A DNA stretch of 64,000 nt, taken from NCBI RefSeq assembly GCF_035555955.1, contig NZ_DATMGA010000070.1, positions 56,612-120,611 of the forward strand, read 5' to 3'. Below the pieces are notes generated by a model that was not told the origin of the DNA, searched no databases, and saw only the letters and a list, made by a program, of their open reading frames with translations. This DNA is from Eoetvoesia sp035555955. GTDB taxonomy: Bacteria; Pseudomonadota; Gammaproteobacteria; Burkholderiales; Burkholderiaceae_B. Of the stretch, positions 53,402 to 62,379 are shown piece after piece (within the stretch, counting starts at the first letter, position 1; every line of letters begins with the position of its first letter). A program made the translations under genes and the position numbers.

Positions 53402-54451
53402 ATGTACTTAGTCAAACAACTGCCAGACAACCCTCTTGATATTGTCGGAGACATCCACGGCGAACTTTCGGCATTGCAGGCCTTGTTGCTTCAACTTGGC
53501 TACGACGAGCGCGGAAACCACCCCAAACACAGAAAGCTGGTTTTTATCGGCGACCTGGTCGACAGAGGCCCGGACAGCGACGGCGTGCTTGCCCTAGTTC
53601 AATCGCTTATTGCCAATGGCAACGCCTATTCCATTCTCGGCAATCACGAAATCAATTTGCTGATAGACGACATCAAGGACGGTTCAGGCTGGTTTTTCGA
53701 CGAGCGTTACAAGGCGGATCTCAAGAATTACGCCCCGTTCCAGCGCACCGCGCCGGAGCGCCGGCAGGCGGTGCGCGACTTTCTGGGCAATTTGCCCATA
53801 GCCCTGATACGCGACGATATCCGTGTCGTCCACGCCGCCTGGACCACTTCCGCCATCGAAGCCATCCAGGACGTCCCCATAGGCAGCGTCACCCAGCAGT
53901 TCAAGCTATGGGATTCCATCGCGCAATCCAAGGCGGAAGCCTCTGGTCTATTTCAACGCTGCCAGGCCGAGAAAGCCCGCTGGGCAGCCCAACTCGAGGA
54001 CGAACACAACCCTCCGCCATTCCTGTATTCCATTGCCGAATACGAAGCTACCCAGCAAATGATCAACCCGCTCAAGGTCTTGACCTCGGGCGTCGAGCAG
54101 CAGGCCGACACGCCGTTCTTCGCCGGCAACCGCTGGCGGTTTTCAGACAGGGTCAATTGGTGGGACCATTACGACGACCGGGTTCCCGTTGTCATCGGTC
54201 ATTACTGGCGCCTGCTCAAGCCCGGCGCTTCCACGCAGACGCCGCGCTACAGCCAGCTGTTCCGCAATATCCCCCCCACGGCCTGGCACGGCAGGCATCG
54301 TAATGTATTCTGCGTTGATTACTCCGTAGGAGCTCGCTGGCGCGATAGAAAGGCGCGACGCTCCCCTCCCTCCCGGTTCAGGCTGGCAGCGCTCCAGTGG
54401 CCTGAAAACCGCCTTGTATTCGACACCGGCGAAATCATCGCCACCGAATAG
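53402..54451 (+). CDS. Calcineurin-like metallophosphoesterase
   Basis: Phosphoesterase of 349 residues with the PPP-family metal motifs GDIHGE, GDLVDRGPD, GNHE, a distal HAAW and GHYWR. Relatives are PrpE/ApaH-type diadenosine tetraphosphatases and phosphoprotein phosphatases. The insertion of about 80 residues between GNHE and the late His is larger than in ApaH, so substrate is uncertain. Single gene. Confidence 0.88.
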   Translation: MYLVKQLPDNPLDIVGDIHGELSALQALLLQLGYDERGNHPKHRKLVFIGDLVDRGPDSDGVLALVQSLIANGNAYSILGNHEINLLIDDIKDGSGWFFDERYKADLKNYAPFQRTAPERRQAVRDFLGNLPIALIRDDIRVVHAAWTTSAIEAIQDVPIGSVTQQFKLWDSIAQSKAEASGLFQRCQAEKARWAAQLEDEHNPPPFLYSIAEYEATQQMINPLKVLTSGVEQQADTPFFAGNRWRFSDRVNWWDHYDDRVPVVIGHYWRLLKPGASTQTPRYSQLFRNIPPTAWHGRHRNVFCVDYSVGARWRDRKARRSPPSRFRLAALQWPENRLVFDTGEIIATE

Positions 54452-55067
54452 CAACAGCACGAATACCTCGCATGAGATTGGCAGGCAGCAGCCAGGCCGG
54501 CTCCTGCCTGTTCAAACCAAACAGCCGCACAGCACAAAACGCTACCAGGCAAAACTCGCCATCATGAAGAGTTTTTTGCCGCGGCAATGGTTCCACGGCA
54601 AAAATAAGGGCCCAGCAGTGCCGAGCCCCCCTATCGTAGATGGTTATTTACAATATATTACATTGTGGATAAGTACTGGAAGGCTGGTTTGTGGATAGCT
54701 TGTGGATGGAAGGCTAACAAGCTATCGTTATTTTCAACAGCCAAAAGTTGTCCAGAATCCATCCTTTTGCTAAACCCGACTTATCCGCAAAAAAATTGCT
54801 TGTAGGCTGTTGAAAAAACATCAAAAGATTGGCTTGTTAGAGTTATCCACAGACACCCATCATTCTTACCAATTTAATATATAAAAAAGATAAACAACCA
54901 AAAACATCAACCCTTTTCGGCCTGCCATCCTGGCTTCACACCCTCTTCCATTCCTGGCCTATACTTCGATCCACGGAAGTTTTGGCCGTCTTGGTGGTTC
55001 CCGGAAGAGCGTTCCGGGCTTTGGCAGGCAGGTTTGATCAGTTGGCCCCGGAGGTGGTTTGCGGACT
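54452..55067. other. Non-coding region between convergent genes with DnaA boxes
   Basis: This 616-base gap between convergent genes is AT-rich in the middle and holds no credible gene. It contains a group of DnaA-box-like sequences (54664-54851) followed by an AT-rich segment at about 54868-54910 that could melt as a duplex-unwinding element. Confidence 0.6.
54664..54851. other. Cluster of DnaA boxes, candidate oriC
   Basis: TGTGGATAA (54664-54672, reverse box), TGTGGATAG (54690-54698) and TGTGGATGG (54701-54709) are reverse-oriented; TTATCCGCA (54781-54789) and TTATCCACA (54843-54851) are forward. Two are perfect TTATCCACA, the others one or two mismatches. A nearby AT-rich stretch follows. 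A candidate replication origin, competing with 57080-57278. Confidence 0.55.
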
Positions 55068-56237
55068 TTAGATTTGTTTCAATCGTTCAAGGGCGGCATC
55101 GAGCGTTGCGTTTTGCTTGGCAAAACACAGGCGAACGAGCCCGTGATTCGATTTGGGTGCTTCGGGATTCTGGTAGAACGCGGCCATGGGGATAGCGGTT
55201 ACACCATGTTCCTTGGTCATTTTTTGCGCAAACTGCATTTCGGTTTCATTGGAGATGCTGCTGTAGTCGGCCAGCAAGAAAAACGTACCCTGGCTTACCA
55301 ATGGTTTGAACCTGCTTGTTGCCAACGCACTCGAAAAATAGTCCCGCTTTGCCTGGTAAAAGCCGGATAAATTCATATAGTGCTGCGGATTTTCCAGAAA
55401 CTGGCCCAATGCATATTGCATGGGGGTATTTACGCTGAAAACGCTGAATTGGTGCACTTTGCGTATTTCGGCGGTTAATTTTGCCGGTGCTGTGCAGTAA
55501 CCGATTTTCCAGCCTGTTGTATGAAACGTTTTGCCAAACGAAAAAACCACGATCGCATTGTTTGCCAAAGCGCGTCTCGTGGAAATGCTTCGATGCGGTT
55601 CTCCGTCGAAAACAATATGTTCGTAGGCTTCATCGGACAATATCAGGATGCCTGTATCGTGAACAATGGATTCAAGAATATCCAGTTCGTGTTCGGCAAG
55701 AATGTTTCCGGTTGGGTTATGAGGAAAATTCAGGATAATCATTCTTGTCTTGGCAGTTATAGAGTCACGAACGCGTTGCCAATCCATGCTGTATTTTGGC
55801 TGCTCTTCATTCGGGGGAATCATTGGAACGACTACGGGAATCCCTCCTGCCAGTGCGATTGCAGGTATATATAGGTCGTAAACCGGCTCGATGACTATGA
55901 CTTCATCACCTGCGTTGACCAGAGCAAGAATGGTGGCCATTAAGGCTTCGGTTGCACCGCTGGTAACGGTAATTTCCGTATCCGGATCGTAATAATGGCC
56001 GTATAGAGTTTTTATTTTCTTGCTGATCTGATGACGAAGTGCGGGCACCCCTGACATAGCGGCATATTGGTTATGCCCCTGTTCCATGGCCTGGCTTACC
56101 AGGTGAACAAGCTCCGGGTGGGGATTGAAATCTGGAAAGCCTTGGCCGAGGTTGATGGCATTGTTGTCGATGGCCATTTGGCTCATGACGGTAAATATGG
56201 TGGTTCCCACGTTGGGTAGTTTGGATTGAATGTTCAT
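55068..56237 (-). CDS. PLP-dependent aminotransferase, methionine/kynurenine aminotransferase type
   Basis: Fold type I aminotransferase of 389 residues. PLP-binding Lys in SFGKTFHTTGWKIGY, phosphate/substrate residues in NPTGN and SDEAYEHIVF, C-terminal Arg in GLVRLCFAK. Similar to YbdL-type methionine aminotransferases and to kynurenine aminotransferases. Codons seem more AT-rich than in neighbouring genes, which could reflect transfer, although I have not computed it. Confidence 0.9.
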   Translation of the reverse strand: MNIQSKLPNVGTTIFTVMSQMAIDNNAINLGQGFPDFNPHPELVHLVSQAMEQGHNQYAAMSGVPALRHQISKKIKTLYGHYYDPDTEITVTSGATEALMATILALVNAGDEVIVIEPVYDLYIPAIALAGGIPVVVPMIPPNEEQPKYSMDWQRVRDSITAKTRMIILNFPHNPTGNILAEHELDILESIVHDTGILILSDEAYEHIVFDGEPHRSISTRRALANNAIVVFSFGKTFHTTGWKIGYCTAPAKLTAEIRKVHQFSVFSVNTPMQYALGQFLENPQHYMNLSGFYQAKRDYFSSALATSRFKPLVSQGTFFLLADYSSISNETEMQFAQKMTKEHGVTAIPMAAFYQNPEAPKSNHGLVRLCFAKQNATLDAALERLKQI

Positions 56238-56656
56238 GCCGCTAATATATTGATGGCTGAAAAAGGATATTGTTGGTGGGTATTAATGCTGTTTTCCATT
56301 CGGATGCATTTATTGCCTGGGTCCTGGAAAATAGCTTGTAGGTATTAAACCGCTCTATATTCAAAATAATCAAAAGGTATTTTTATTCGTCATTTCGTAT
56401 AACTCTAATTTGACAGTCTTTATATTAATTTTTATTTGACGATAAAAAACCACATTGGGGTTAATAAGTATTTGAAAATACCAATCCCTATAGGTATGCT
56501 CACATCTGCATTTGAAACAGGCCGCACGCAAGCTTCCGCTATGGGTATTTGCGCCAGGCTTCAATCAATATTGAACTCCTGTTGCAGGTTTCAGGCTGTT
56601 GATGTGAGCGTCTTGATTCATTGCATTTTTGTTTATTTTTTTGGACGCTACGCATT
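56238..56656 (+). promoter_or_regulatory. AT-rich leader region of the cold-shock gene
   Basis: About 420 bases without a credible gene, AT-rich, between the aminotransferase start and the cold-shock gene. Cold-shock genes usually have long structured 5' leaders that act as RNA thermometers; such a leader would fit here, but I could not identify a conserved cold-box. Confidence 0.4.
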
Positions 56657-56863
56657 ATGGCTCAGAAGGGCAAAGTTAAATGGTTTAACGCTGACAAGGG
56701 TTTTGGTTTCATTACCCCCGATGAAGGCGGAGCAGATGTATTCGCTCACTTTTCGGAAATCGAAGGCCGCGGCTATCGCAGCCTCAACGAAGGTCAGGAA
56801 GTTGAATTCGAAGTAAAAGACGGCCCCAAGGGCCCGCAAGCAGCCGGAATCCGCGCAATCTAA
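56657..56863 (+). CDS. Cold-shock protein, CspA family
   Basis: Cold-shock domain protein of 68 residues. RNP1 (KGFGFITP) and RNP2 (DVFAHFSEI) are intact, as are the aromatic nucleic-acid-binding residues (KWFN). It acts as an RNA chaperone. A perfect terminator follows. Confidence 0.96.
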   Translation: MAQKGKVKWFNADKGFGFITPDEGGADVFAHFSEIEGRGYRSLNEGQEVEFEVKDGPKGPQAAGIRAI

Positions 56864-56900
56864 AGCTGTTTGGTTTGTGTGGCATCCGCACAAATTAGGG

Positions 56901-56932
56901 AACGTCCCACTTCGGTGGGACGTTTTATTTTT
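56901..56932 (+). terminator. Terminator of cold-shock gene
   Basis: AACGTCCCAC (56901-56910) and GTGGGACGTT (56915-56924) pair perfectly around a TTCG tetraloop, followed by TTATTTTT. A textbook intrinsic terminator 37 bases after the stop. Confidence 0.95.
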
Positions 56933-57079
56933 GGCCTTGTGATTTCTTAGTCAGGGTCAGACACTTCATATTCGCTGCTGACCAGGTAGATATTGGCCTC
57001 TTTTGTTGAACCTTTCGTTCTAAGAAGGCCTTAGGTTTTACCTGGCTCTTGCATTTCTATGCACCGGTTTCCCACCTTG

Positions 57080-57278
57080 TTATACACAAGGTTGTTCACA
57101 ATTTACTGGATAACATTTACCTGGTTCGATCGTGTTTGCCTGTACCCGTTTTCGGATTTGAGTCCTCGGAGGGATATAGGGACATTTGGGTGCGCTGTCG
57201 GTGAAGATAGCCTGTAGCCTTGAGCAGCCCGAAATTATCAAGCTTGAAATCACAGGGTTATGCACAGAGTTATTCACA
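57080..57278 (+). other. DnaA-box cluster upstream of mnmG, candidate oriC
   Basis: TTATACACA (57080-57088), TTATGCACA (57258-57266) and TTATTCACA (57270-57278) match the DnaA consensus TTATNCACA; TTGTTCACA (57092-57100) has one mismatch. All have the same orientation. They lie in a gene-free 1.1-kb region beside the first parS site, in the place where many bacteria have oriC relative to mnmG (gidA). Confidence 0.6.
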
Positions 57279-57313
57279 GAGATGGTTTAGGCATTTTAGG
57301 CTCAGCTTATTTT

Positions 57314-57329
57314 TGTTTCACGTGAAACA
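57314..57329. other. parS site 1
   Basis: TGTTTCACGTGAAACA, a perfect 16-base palindrome identical to the chromosomal parS consensus bound by ParB. ParA and ParB are encoded 3 kb downstream. Confidence 0.95.
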
Positions 57330-57451
57330 TGATCTGATGTTGTTTGATTTAATAACTGTGTTTTTCCCGACTTTTTGGCACTTTGTTATTGGGCGGTTGG
57401 CTTCGACCTAGATCCTTGTTATTGGAGTGGGTGTTTTTTAGGTTCTTGAAC

Positions 57452-57674
57452 GGCCGGGAAGCGCCTGCACCGGTGCGCTCAGGTCGCGGCGGCCCCGGCA
57501 GCCGGGGCTACCCATGGCGACAGCCGTTTTCGGGCGCTCGCCGAACTCGGACGAACGGCCAGCCCCCGGCTGGCCGTCAACGCCGTCCTCGAACAACGGC
57601 TCGCTTGCCTCCCGAAAACGGCCGCCGCCATGGCTTGCTCCAACTTCGCTTACCGGCACAGGCGCTCCCCGGCC
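57452..57674. repeat. GC-rich 223-bp imperfect palindrome between parS sites
   Basis: The arms are GGCCGGGAAGCGCCTGCACC (from 57452) and, reversed, GGCCGGGGAGCGCCTGTGCC (ending 57674); inner arms share CCATGGCG and GCCGTTTTCGGG, and the centre is a 10-base hairpin ACGGCCAGCC/GGCTGGCCGT (57555-57577). It is much more GC-rich than its AT-rich surroundings. It may be a REP/MITE-like insertion. The remainder of 57330-57968 is AT-rich and holds two more parS sites. Confidence 0.75.
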
Positions 57675-57858
57675 TTGCGGTAGTGATTAGCGGCGAAACC
57701 CCTTCTTCGAACTTAGGCATTGCCGCCAGTGTAAATACTTAAGCTGAAATTGTTCTAGTAGCAAAACCCTATTTTCTGAGCCTGGATATCTGTTGGTCAG
57801 TGAAATATTCGAATTAAAATTACTCTGGGCTATCTATTGGCCGAGATCGCAAGTGTTG

Positions 57859-57874
57859 TGTTTCACGTGAAACA
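57859..57874. other. parS site 2
   Basis: TGTTTCACGTGAAACA, identical to site 1 and 95 bases before the mnmG start, so ParB spreading may affect mnmG transcription. Confidence 0.95.
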
Positions 57875-57899
57875 CGGCGAGATTTACAAACAATAAAGT

Positions 57900-57915
57900 T
57901 GTTCCACGTGAAACG
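57900..57915. other. parS site 3
   Basis: TGTTCCACGTGAAACG, one base off the palindrome at its end. It is 25 bases from site 2. Three sites within 600 bases form a ParB-loading zone. Confidence 0.85.
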
Positions 57916-57968
57916 TCGAGAACGGGGAAGTATAATTCGGACTCTATTCTGCTCTACCTATCTTTAAA

Positions 57969-59885
57969 ATGATCTACCCCGATGAATTCGATGTAATAGT
58001 TGTTGGCGGAGGCCATGCCGGCACCGAGGCTGCTTTGGCCTCGGCGCGGTCAGGCGCCAAAACGCTATTGCTTACTCATAATATGGAAACACTGGGACAG
58101 ATGTCTTGTAATCCATCCATTGGGGGAATTGGTAAAGGCCATCTCGTTAAAGAGGTGGATGCGTTGGGTGGAGCAATGGCCTATGCCACCGATCAGGCAG
58201 GAATACAGTTTCGGATATTGAATCGTTCCAAAGGGCCGGCTGTTCGTGCTACCCGTGCCCAGGCTGACCGTTCCTTGTATCGCAAGGCGATAAGAACCAT
58301 TTTGCAGAATCAGCCAAATCTGATGATCTTCCAACAAGCGGTAGAAGACTTGATGGTTGAGGGCGATAAAGTGGTTGGGGCAGTCACTCAGGTAGGGATC
58401 AAGTTCAAGGCGAAAACAGTTGTCTTGACCACAGGTACGTTCTTGAATGGGCTGATTCATGTGGGACTGGATCATTACTCCGGCGGGCGCGCGGGGGATC
58501 CTCCGGCTATATCCCTGGGTCAACGGTTAAAAGAATTGCAACTGCCCCAAGGGCGGCTTAAAACCGGCACGCCGCCTCGTATCGATGCGCGTAGTATTGA
58601 TTTCAGCAAAACCGAAGTCCAACCGGGGGATCTGGACCCCGTACCCGTATTCTCGTACATGGGTTCCGCTGATCTGCATCCGCAGCAAATGCCGTGCTGG
58701 ATTACGCACACGAACGAAAAAACCCATGACATCGTTCGGTCTGGCCTGGATCGGTCGCCCATGTATAGCGACAAGGGCGAGATCGAAGGTATAGGTCCCC
58801 GGTATTGTCCATCCATTGAAGACAAGATCCATCGTTTTGCTGATAAAGCCAGCCACCAAATATTCCTCGAACCGGAAGGGTTAAGCACCAACGAGATTTA
58901 CCCAAATGGCGTCTCTACCAGCCTGCCGTTCGATATCCAGCTTGCTTTGGTCCGTAGCCTGCCAGGTTTGGAAAATGCAATCATCATGCGTCCGGGCTAC
59001 GCGATCGAATACGATTATTTCGATCCACGTGGATTGCATGCAACCCTGGAAACCCGTGCGATCAAGGGTCTGTTTTTTGCCGGCCAAATCAACGGTACTA
59101 CGGGCTACGAAGAAGCTGCCGCACAAGGTTTGCTGGCAGGGATAAACGCAGCAAGGCAAGCTGCTGGTCAGGAAGGCTGGACACCTAAACGCAGTGAAGC
59201 CTATCTGGGTGTTCTGGTAGACGATCTGATTACACGCGGGGTTACCGAGCCATACCGAATGTTTACTTCGCGGGCGGAATACCGTTTAAGCCTGCGCGAA
59301 GACAATGCCGATCTGCGCCTTACCGAAACCGGCCGAAAATTAGGCTTGGTCGACGATATTCGATGGGATGTTTTCAATCGCAAGCGCGATGCCGTAGCTC
59401 AGGAAATCGAGCGCCTGAAATCAAGCTGGGTGAACCCCAGGATACTAAGCGTTCAGGCTTCGGAAGCATTGTTGGGGAAGAAAATAGAACGTGAGTACTC
59501 ACTTTACGATTTGCTGCGGCGCCCGGAAGTCTCCTACAAGGCGTTGACCGAACTCAAGAATATCGAAGGCCAAAATCTGGGCGGGCCGGGGCTTTCCGAC
59601 GAGGTGGCGGCGGAGCAGGTCGAGATCCAGGTCAAATACGCGGGCTATGTGGCTCGCCAGATGGACGACGTGCAAAAGCAGGCTGAACAAAACGAGCAGC
59701 CTATTCCCGAAGAGCTGGATTACGACGCCATCACCAGTCTTTCCATCGAGGTTCGCCAGCGCCTGAAAGCCGCGCGGCCTACCACGGTCGGCCAGGCTGG
59801 CCGAATCTCGGGCATAACGCCCGCGGCAATATCTCTGCTGCTTATCCATATAAAACGTTTGCAGTACGGCAAGAAAGCGGCGTAA
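57969..59885 (+). CDS. mnmG: tRNA-uridine-34 modification enzyme MnmG (GidA)
   Basis: FAD-containing partner of MnmE, 638 residues. FAD motif VVGGGHAGTEAALASARSGA, conserved MSCNPSIGGIGKGHLVKEVD, and the C-terminal helical domain. It modifies the wobble uridine of tRNAs. Stop TAA overlaps the rsmG start by one base. It heads the mnmG-rsmG-parA-parB cluster. Confidence 0.98.
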   Translation: MIYPDEFDVIVVGGGHAGTEAALASARSGAKTLLLTHNMETLGQMSCNPSIGGIGKGHLVKEVDALGGAMAYATDQAGIQFRILNRSKGPAVRATRAQADRSLYRKAIRTILQNQPNLMIFQQAVEDLMVEGDKVVGAVTQVGIKFKAKTVVLTTGTFLNGLIHVGLDHYSGGRAGDPPAISLGQRLKELQLPQGRLKTGTPPRIDARSIDFSKTEVQPGDLDPVPVFSYMGSADLHPQQMPCWITHTNEKTHDIVRSGLDRSPMYSDKGEIEGIGPRYCPSIEDKIHRFADKASHQIFLEPEGLSTNEIYPNGVSTSLPFDIQLALVRSLPGLENAIIMRPGYAIEYDYFDPRGLHATLETRAIKGLFFAGQINGTTGYEEAAAQGLLAGINAARQAAGQEGWTPKRSEAYLGVLVDDLITRGVTEPYRMFTSRAEYRLSLREDNADLRLTETGRKLGLVDDIRWDVFNRKRDAVAQEIERLKSSWVNPRILSVQASEALLGKKIEREYSLYDLLRRPEVSYKALTELKNIEGQNLGGPGLSDEVAAEQVEIQVKYAGYVARQMDDVQKQAEQNEQPIPEELDYDAITSLSIEVRQRLKAARPTTVGQAGRISGITPAAISLLLIHIKRLQYGKKAA

Positions 59886-60559
59886 TGGCACAAGATGATT
59901 TCGAGCGCCGCCTGAATGGCGCGGCTCAGGCCCTGGGCCTTGCCATAACGCCTCGCGAGGCCCAGACGCTGTTGATGTATATGCAGCAAATGCAGCGCTG
60001 GAACCGCACTTACAATCTTACGGCGCTGCGCGACGCGGGGCAGATGCTGGTTCAGCATGTCTTTGACAGCCTGGCCGTCATCCAGCCATTGCGGCGGGCC
60101 CTGGGCGATGCTACTGTCTCGTCTGGGAGGCTTATCGTCGATGTCGGGTCGGGTGGCGGCTTGCCGGGCGTGGTAATCGCCGTCATGGAACCGCAATGGC
60201 AGGTGCGTTGCGTCGATGCCGTCGAAAAGAAAATGGCGTTCGTACGCCAGATGACCGGCGTGTTGGGTTTGCCCAACCTGCATGCGGAACATGCCCGGGT
60301 CGAAAGCCTGCCGTCCCTGGATGCCGATATCGTGGTTTCAAGGGCTTTTGCATCGCTCGATGATTTTGCCGCGCTTGCGGGCCACCATGTATCGCAAAAT
60401 GGCCGTCTGCTGGCCATGAAAGGGCGTGAGCCCACCGAGGAGATTGCTGCGTTGCAGCAAAAAACCGGCTGGCTTGTCGAACGTATCGAACCGTTGACGG
60501 TGCCCGAGCTGGACGCCCAACGTTGCTTAGTCTGGATGAGTCGTCAAGGAAACCCATGA
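59885..60559 (+). CDS. rsmG: 16S rRNA (guanine527-N7)-methyltransferase RsmG
   Basis: Methyltransferase of 224 residues, SAM-binding motif IVDVGSGGGLPGVV, and the conserved NLTALRDAGQMLVQHVFDSL region. Methylates G527 of 16S rRNA; loss confers low-level streptomycin resistance. Coupled to mnmG (overlap of 1 base) and parA (ATGA). Confidence 0.97.
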   Translation: MAQDDFERRLNGAAQALGLAITPREAQTLLMYMQQMQRWNRTYNLTALRDAGQMLVQHVFDSLAVIQPLRRALGDATVSSGRLIVDVGSGGGLPGVVIAVMEPQWQVRCVDAVEKKMAFVRQMTGVLGLPNLHAEHARVESLPSLDADIVVSRAFASLDDFAALAGHHVSQNGRLLAMKGREPTEEIAALQQKTGWLVERIEPLTVPELDAQRCLVWMSRQGNP

Positions 60560-61392
60560 ATCAAAATAGCGCCGTCGAAATAGCAAAGGTTTTTTGCATT
60601 GCGAACCAGAAGGGGGGCGTCGGCAAGACAACAACCGCCATCAACCTCGCGGCGGCTCTGGCCGCACTGAACAAGCGTGTGCTGCTCATCGACCTCGATC
60701 CCCAAGGCAACGCAACCATGGGCAGCGGGATCGATAAAAACAAGCTCAAGGCCAATCTTTACCAGGTGCTTATCGGCGAAGCCAGCATCGCCGAAACCGC
60801 CGTGCGGTCGGAGTCCGGCGGCTACGATGTCCTGCCGTCCAACCGCGAACTTTCCGGCGCCGAAATCGACCTCATTCAAATGGACCAGCGAGAGCAGCAG
60901 CTCAAGCAGGCCATTACGCTGGTGCTGGACGAATACGATTTCATCCTCATCGATTGCCCGCCGACTTTGTCCCTGCTGACGCTCAATGGCCTGGCGTCGG
61001 CGCATGGCGTCATCATTCCCATGCAGTGCGAATACTTTGCGCTGGAAGGGCTTTCCGACCTGGTCAACACCATCAAGCGCGTGCACAACAACATCAATCC
61101 CGATTTGCAGCTCATTGGTTTGCTGCGGGTCATGTTCGACACACGCGTCACGCTGCAGCAGCAGGTGTCCGATCAAATCGAGTCCCACTTCGGAGATCGG
61201 GTCTTCAAGGCCATTGTTCCACGCAATGTGCGCCTGGCCGAAGCGCCCAGCCATGGCATGCCGGGAACCGTCTACGACAAGAATTCGCGTGGCGCCAAAG
61301 CATATATCGAGTTTGGCAACGAACTGGTAAAACGGGTAAAGAAAGAAGCCCTGAAGGCTGTTGCCCGGCCGCCCCAACAGGCAAATATTTAA
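60556..61392 (+). CDS. parA: Chromosome partitioning ATPase ParA (Soj)
   Basis: Walker-type ATPase of 278 residues, deviant Walker A KGGVGKTTT, Walker B LIDCPPTLSLL, and DLDPQGN. It forms a gradient on the nucleoid that pulls ParB-parS complexes. The ATG at 60556 overlaps the rsmG stop and has AAGGAAACCC upstream. Confidence 0.97.
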   Translation: MNQNSAVEIAKVFCIANQKGGVGKTTTAINLAAALAALNKRVLLIDLDPQGNATMGSGIDKNKLKANLYQVLIGEASIAETAVRSESGGYDVLPSNRELSGAEIDLIQMDQREQQLKQAITLVLDEYDFILIDCPPTLSLLTLNGLASAHGVIIPMQCEYFALEGLSDLVNTIKRVHNNINPDLQLIGLLRVMFDTRVTLQQQVSDQIESHFGDRVFKAIVPRNVRLAEAPSHGMPGTVYDKNSRGAKAYIEFGNELVKRVKKEALKAVARPPQQANI

Positions 61393-61404
61393 AGGAATAC
61401 CGTC

Positions 61405-62379
61405 ATGGCAACAAAGGCAGCGCCGAAAACGGCGACGAAACCCGCGGCAAAAGCCCCTGCGAAAAAACCAAAAGGTCTGGGCCGCGGCCTGGACGCCCTG
61501 CTGGGCGCCGACGCTCCCGTCATCGGCACGCTCGGCAAGGCCGCCGAAGCCGTTCCGGAAGCTCCGCCCGCGGTGCTCAAGGTTGGCGTCATGGTGGCGG
61601 GCAAGTATCAGCCTCGTACCCGCATGGACGAAGGCGCGCTCAACGAGCTGGCCGATTCCATCCGCACGCAGGGCATCATGCAGCCCATTCTGGTTCGTCC
61701 CTTGCAGGGCGCGGATGCCGGTAAATACGAAATCATTGCTGGCGAGCGCCGGTTTCGCGCCGCGCAAATCGCCGGACTCGCCGAAGTTCCGGTGCTGGTT
61801 CGCGAAGTGGAAGACGAAAACGCCGCGGTCATGGCGCTTATTGAAAACATCCAGCGCGAAGATCTCAATCCTCTTGAAGAAGCCCAGGGCGTGCGGCGCC
61901 TGCTGGACGAATTCGGCCTTACCCATGAGCAGGCGGCGCAGGCCATCGGCCGCTCGCGCTCGGCCACCAGCAATCTGTTGCGCTTGCTGAACCTTACCGG
62001 TCCGGTGCAAACCATGCTGCTGGCCGGCGACATTGATATGGGCCATGCCCGCGCACTGCTGGCCACCGATGCTGCGCAGCAAATCCTGCTTGCCAACGAA
62101 ATCATCGCCAAGCGCCTGTCGGTGCGGGAAACGGAAAAGCTGGTGGGCCGCAGCATCCGCGCAGCCGAAGAGCCTCCCACCCGCTCTGCGCGCGCCGTCG
62201 TGGCGCAGTCGGGCGACGCCAAACGCCTCGAGGCCGCGCTGTCCGACCATCTGGGCACCAAGGTGACCCTGAAAATCGGGCCCCGCAACCGCGGCCAGCT
62301 GCTCATCGACTTCCACGACTGGGAACATCTTAATTCCCTGCTCGAGCGCCAGGGCCTGGCCGGCGTCGTCGATGCCTGA
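61405..62379 (+). CDS. parB: Chromosome partitioning protein ParB (Spo0J)
   Basis: CTPase and parS-binding protein, 324 residues. N-terminal Ala/Lys-rich tail (ParA contact), CTP-binding box GERRFRAAQIAGL, ENIQREDLNPLEEAQG, the helix-turn-helix THEQAAQAIGRSRSATSNLL, and a C-terminal dimer domain. Binds the three parS sites just upstream of mnmG. Confidence 0.97.
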   Translation: MATKAAPKTATKPAAKAPAKKPKGLGRGLDALLGADAPVIGTLGKAAEAVPEAPPAVLKVGVMVAGKYQPRTRMDEGALNELADSIRTQGIMQPILVRPLQGADAGKYEIIAGERRFRAAQIAGLAEVPVLVREVEDENAAVMALIENIQREDLNPLEEAQGVRRLLDEFGLTHEQAAQAIGRSRSATSNLLRLLNLTGPVQTMLLAGDIDMGHARALLATDAAQQILLANEIIAKRLSVRETEKLVGRSIRAAEEPPTRSARAVVAQSGDAKRLEAALSDHLGTKVTLKIGPRNRGQLLIDFHDWEHLNSLLERQGLAGVVDA

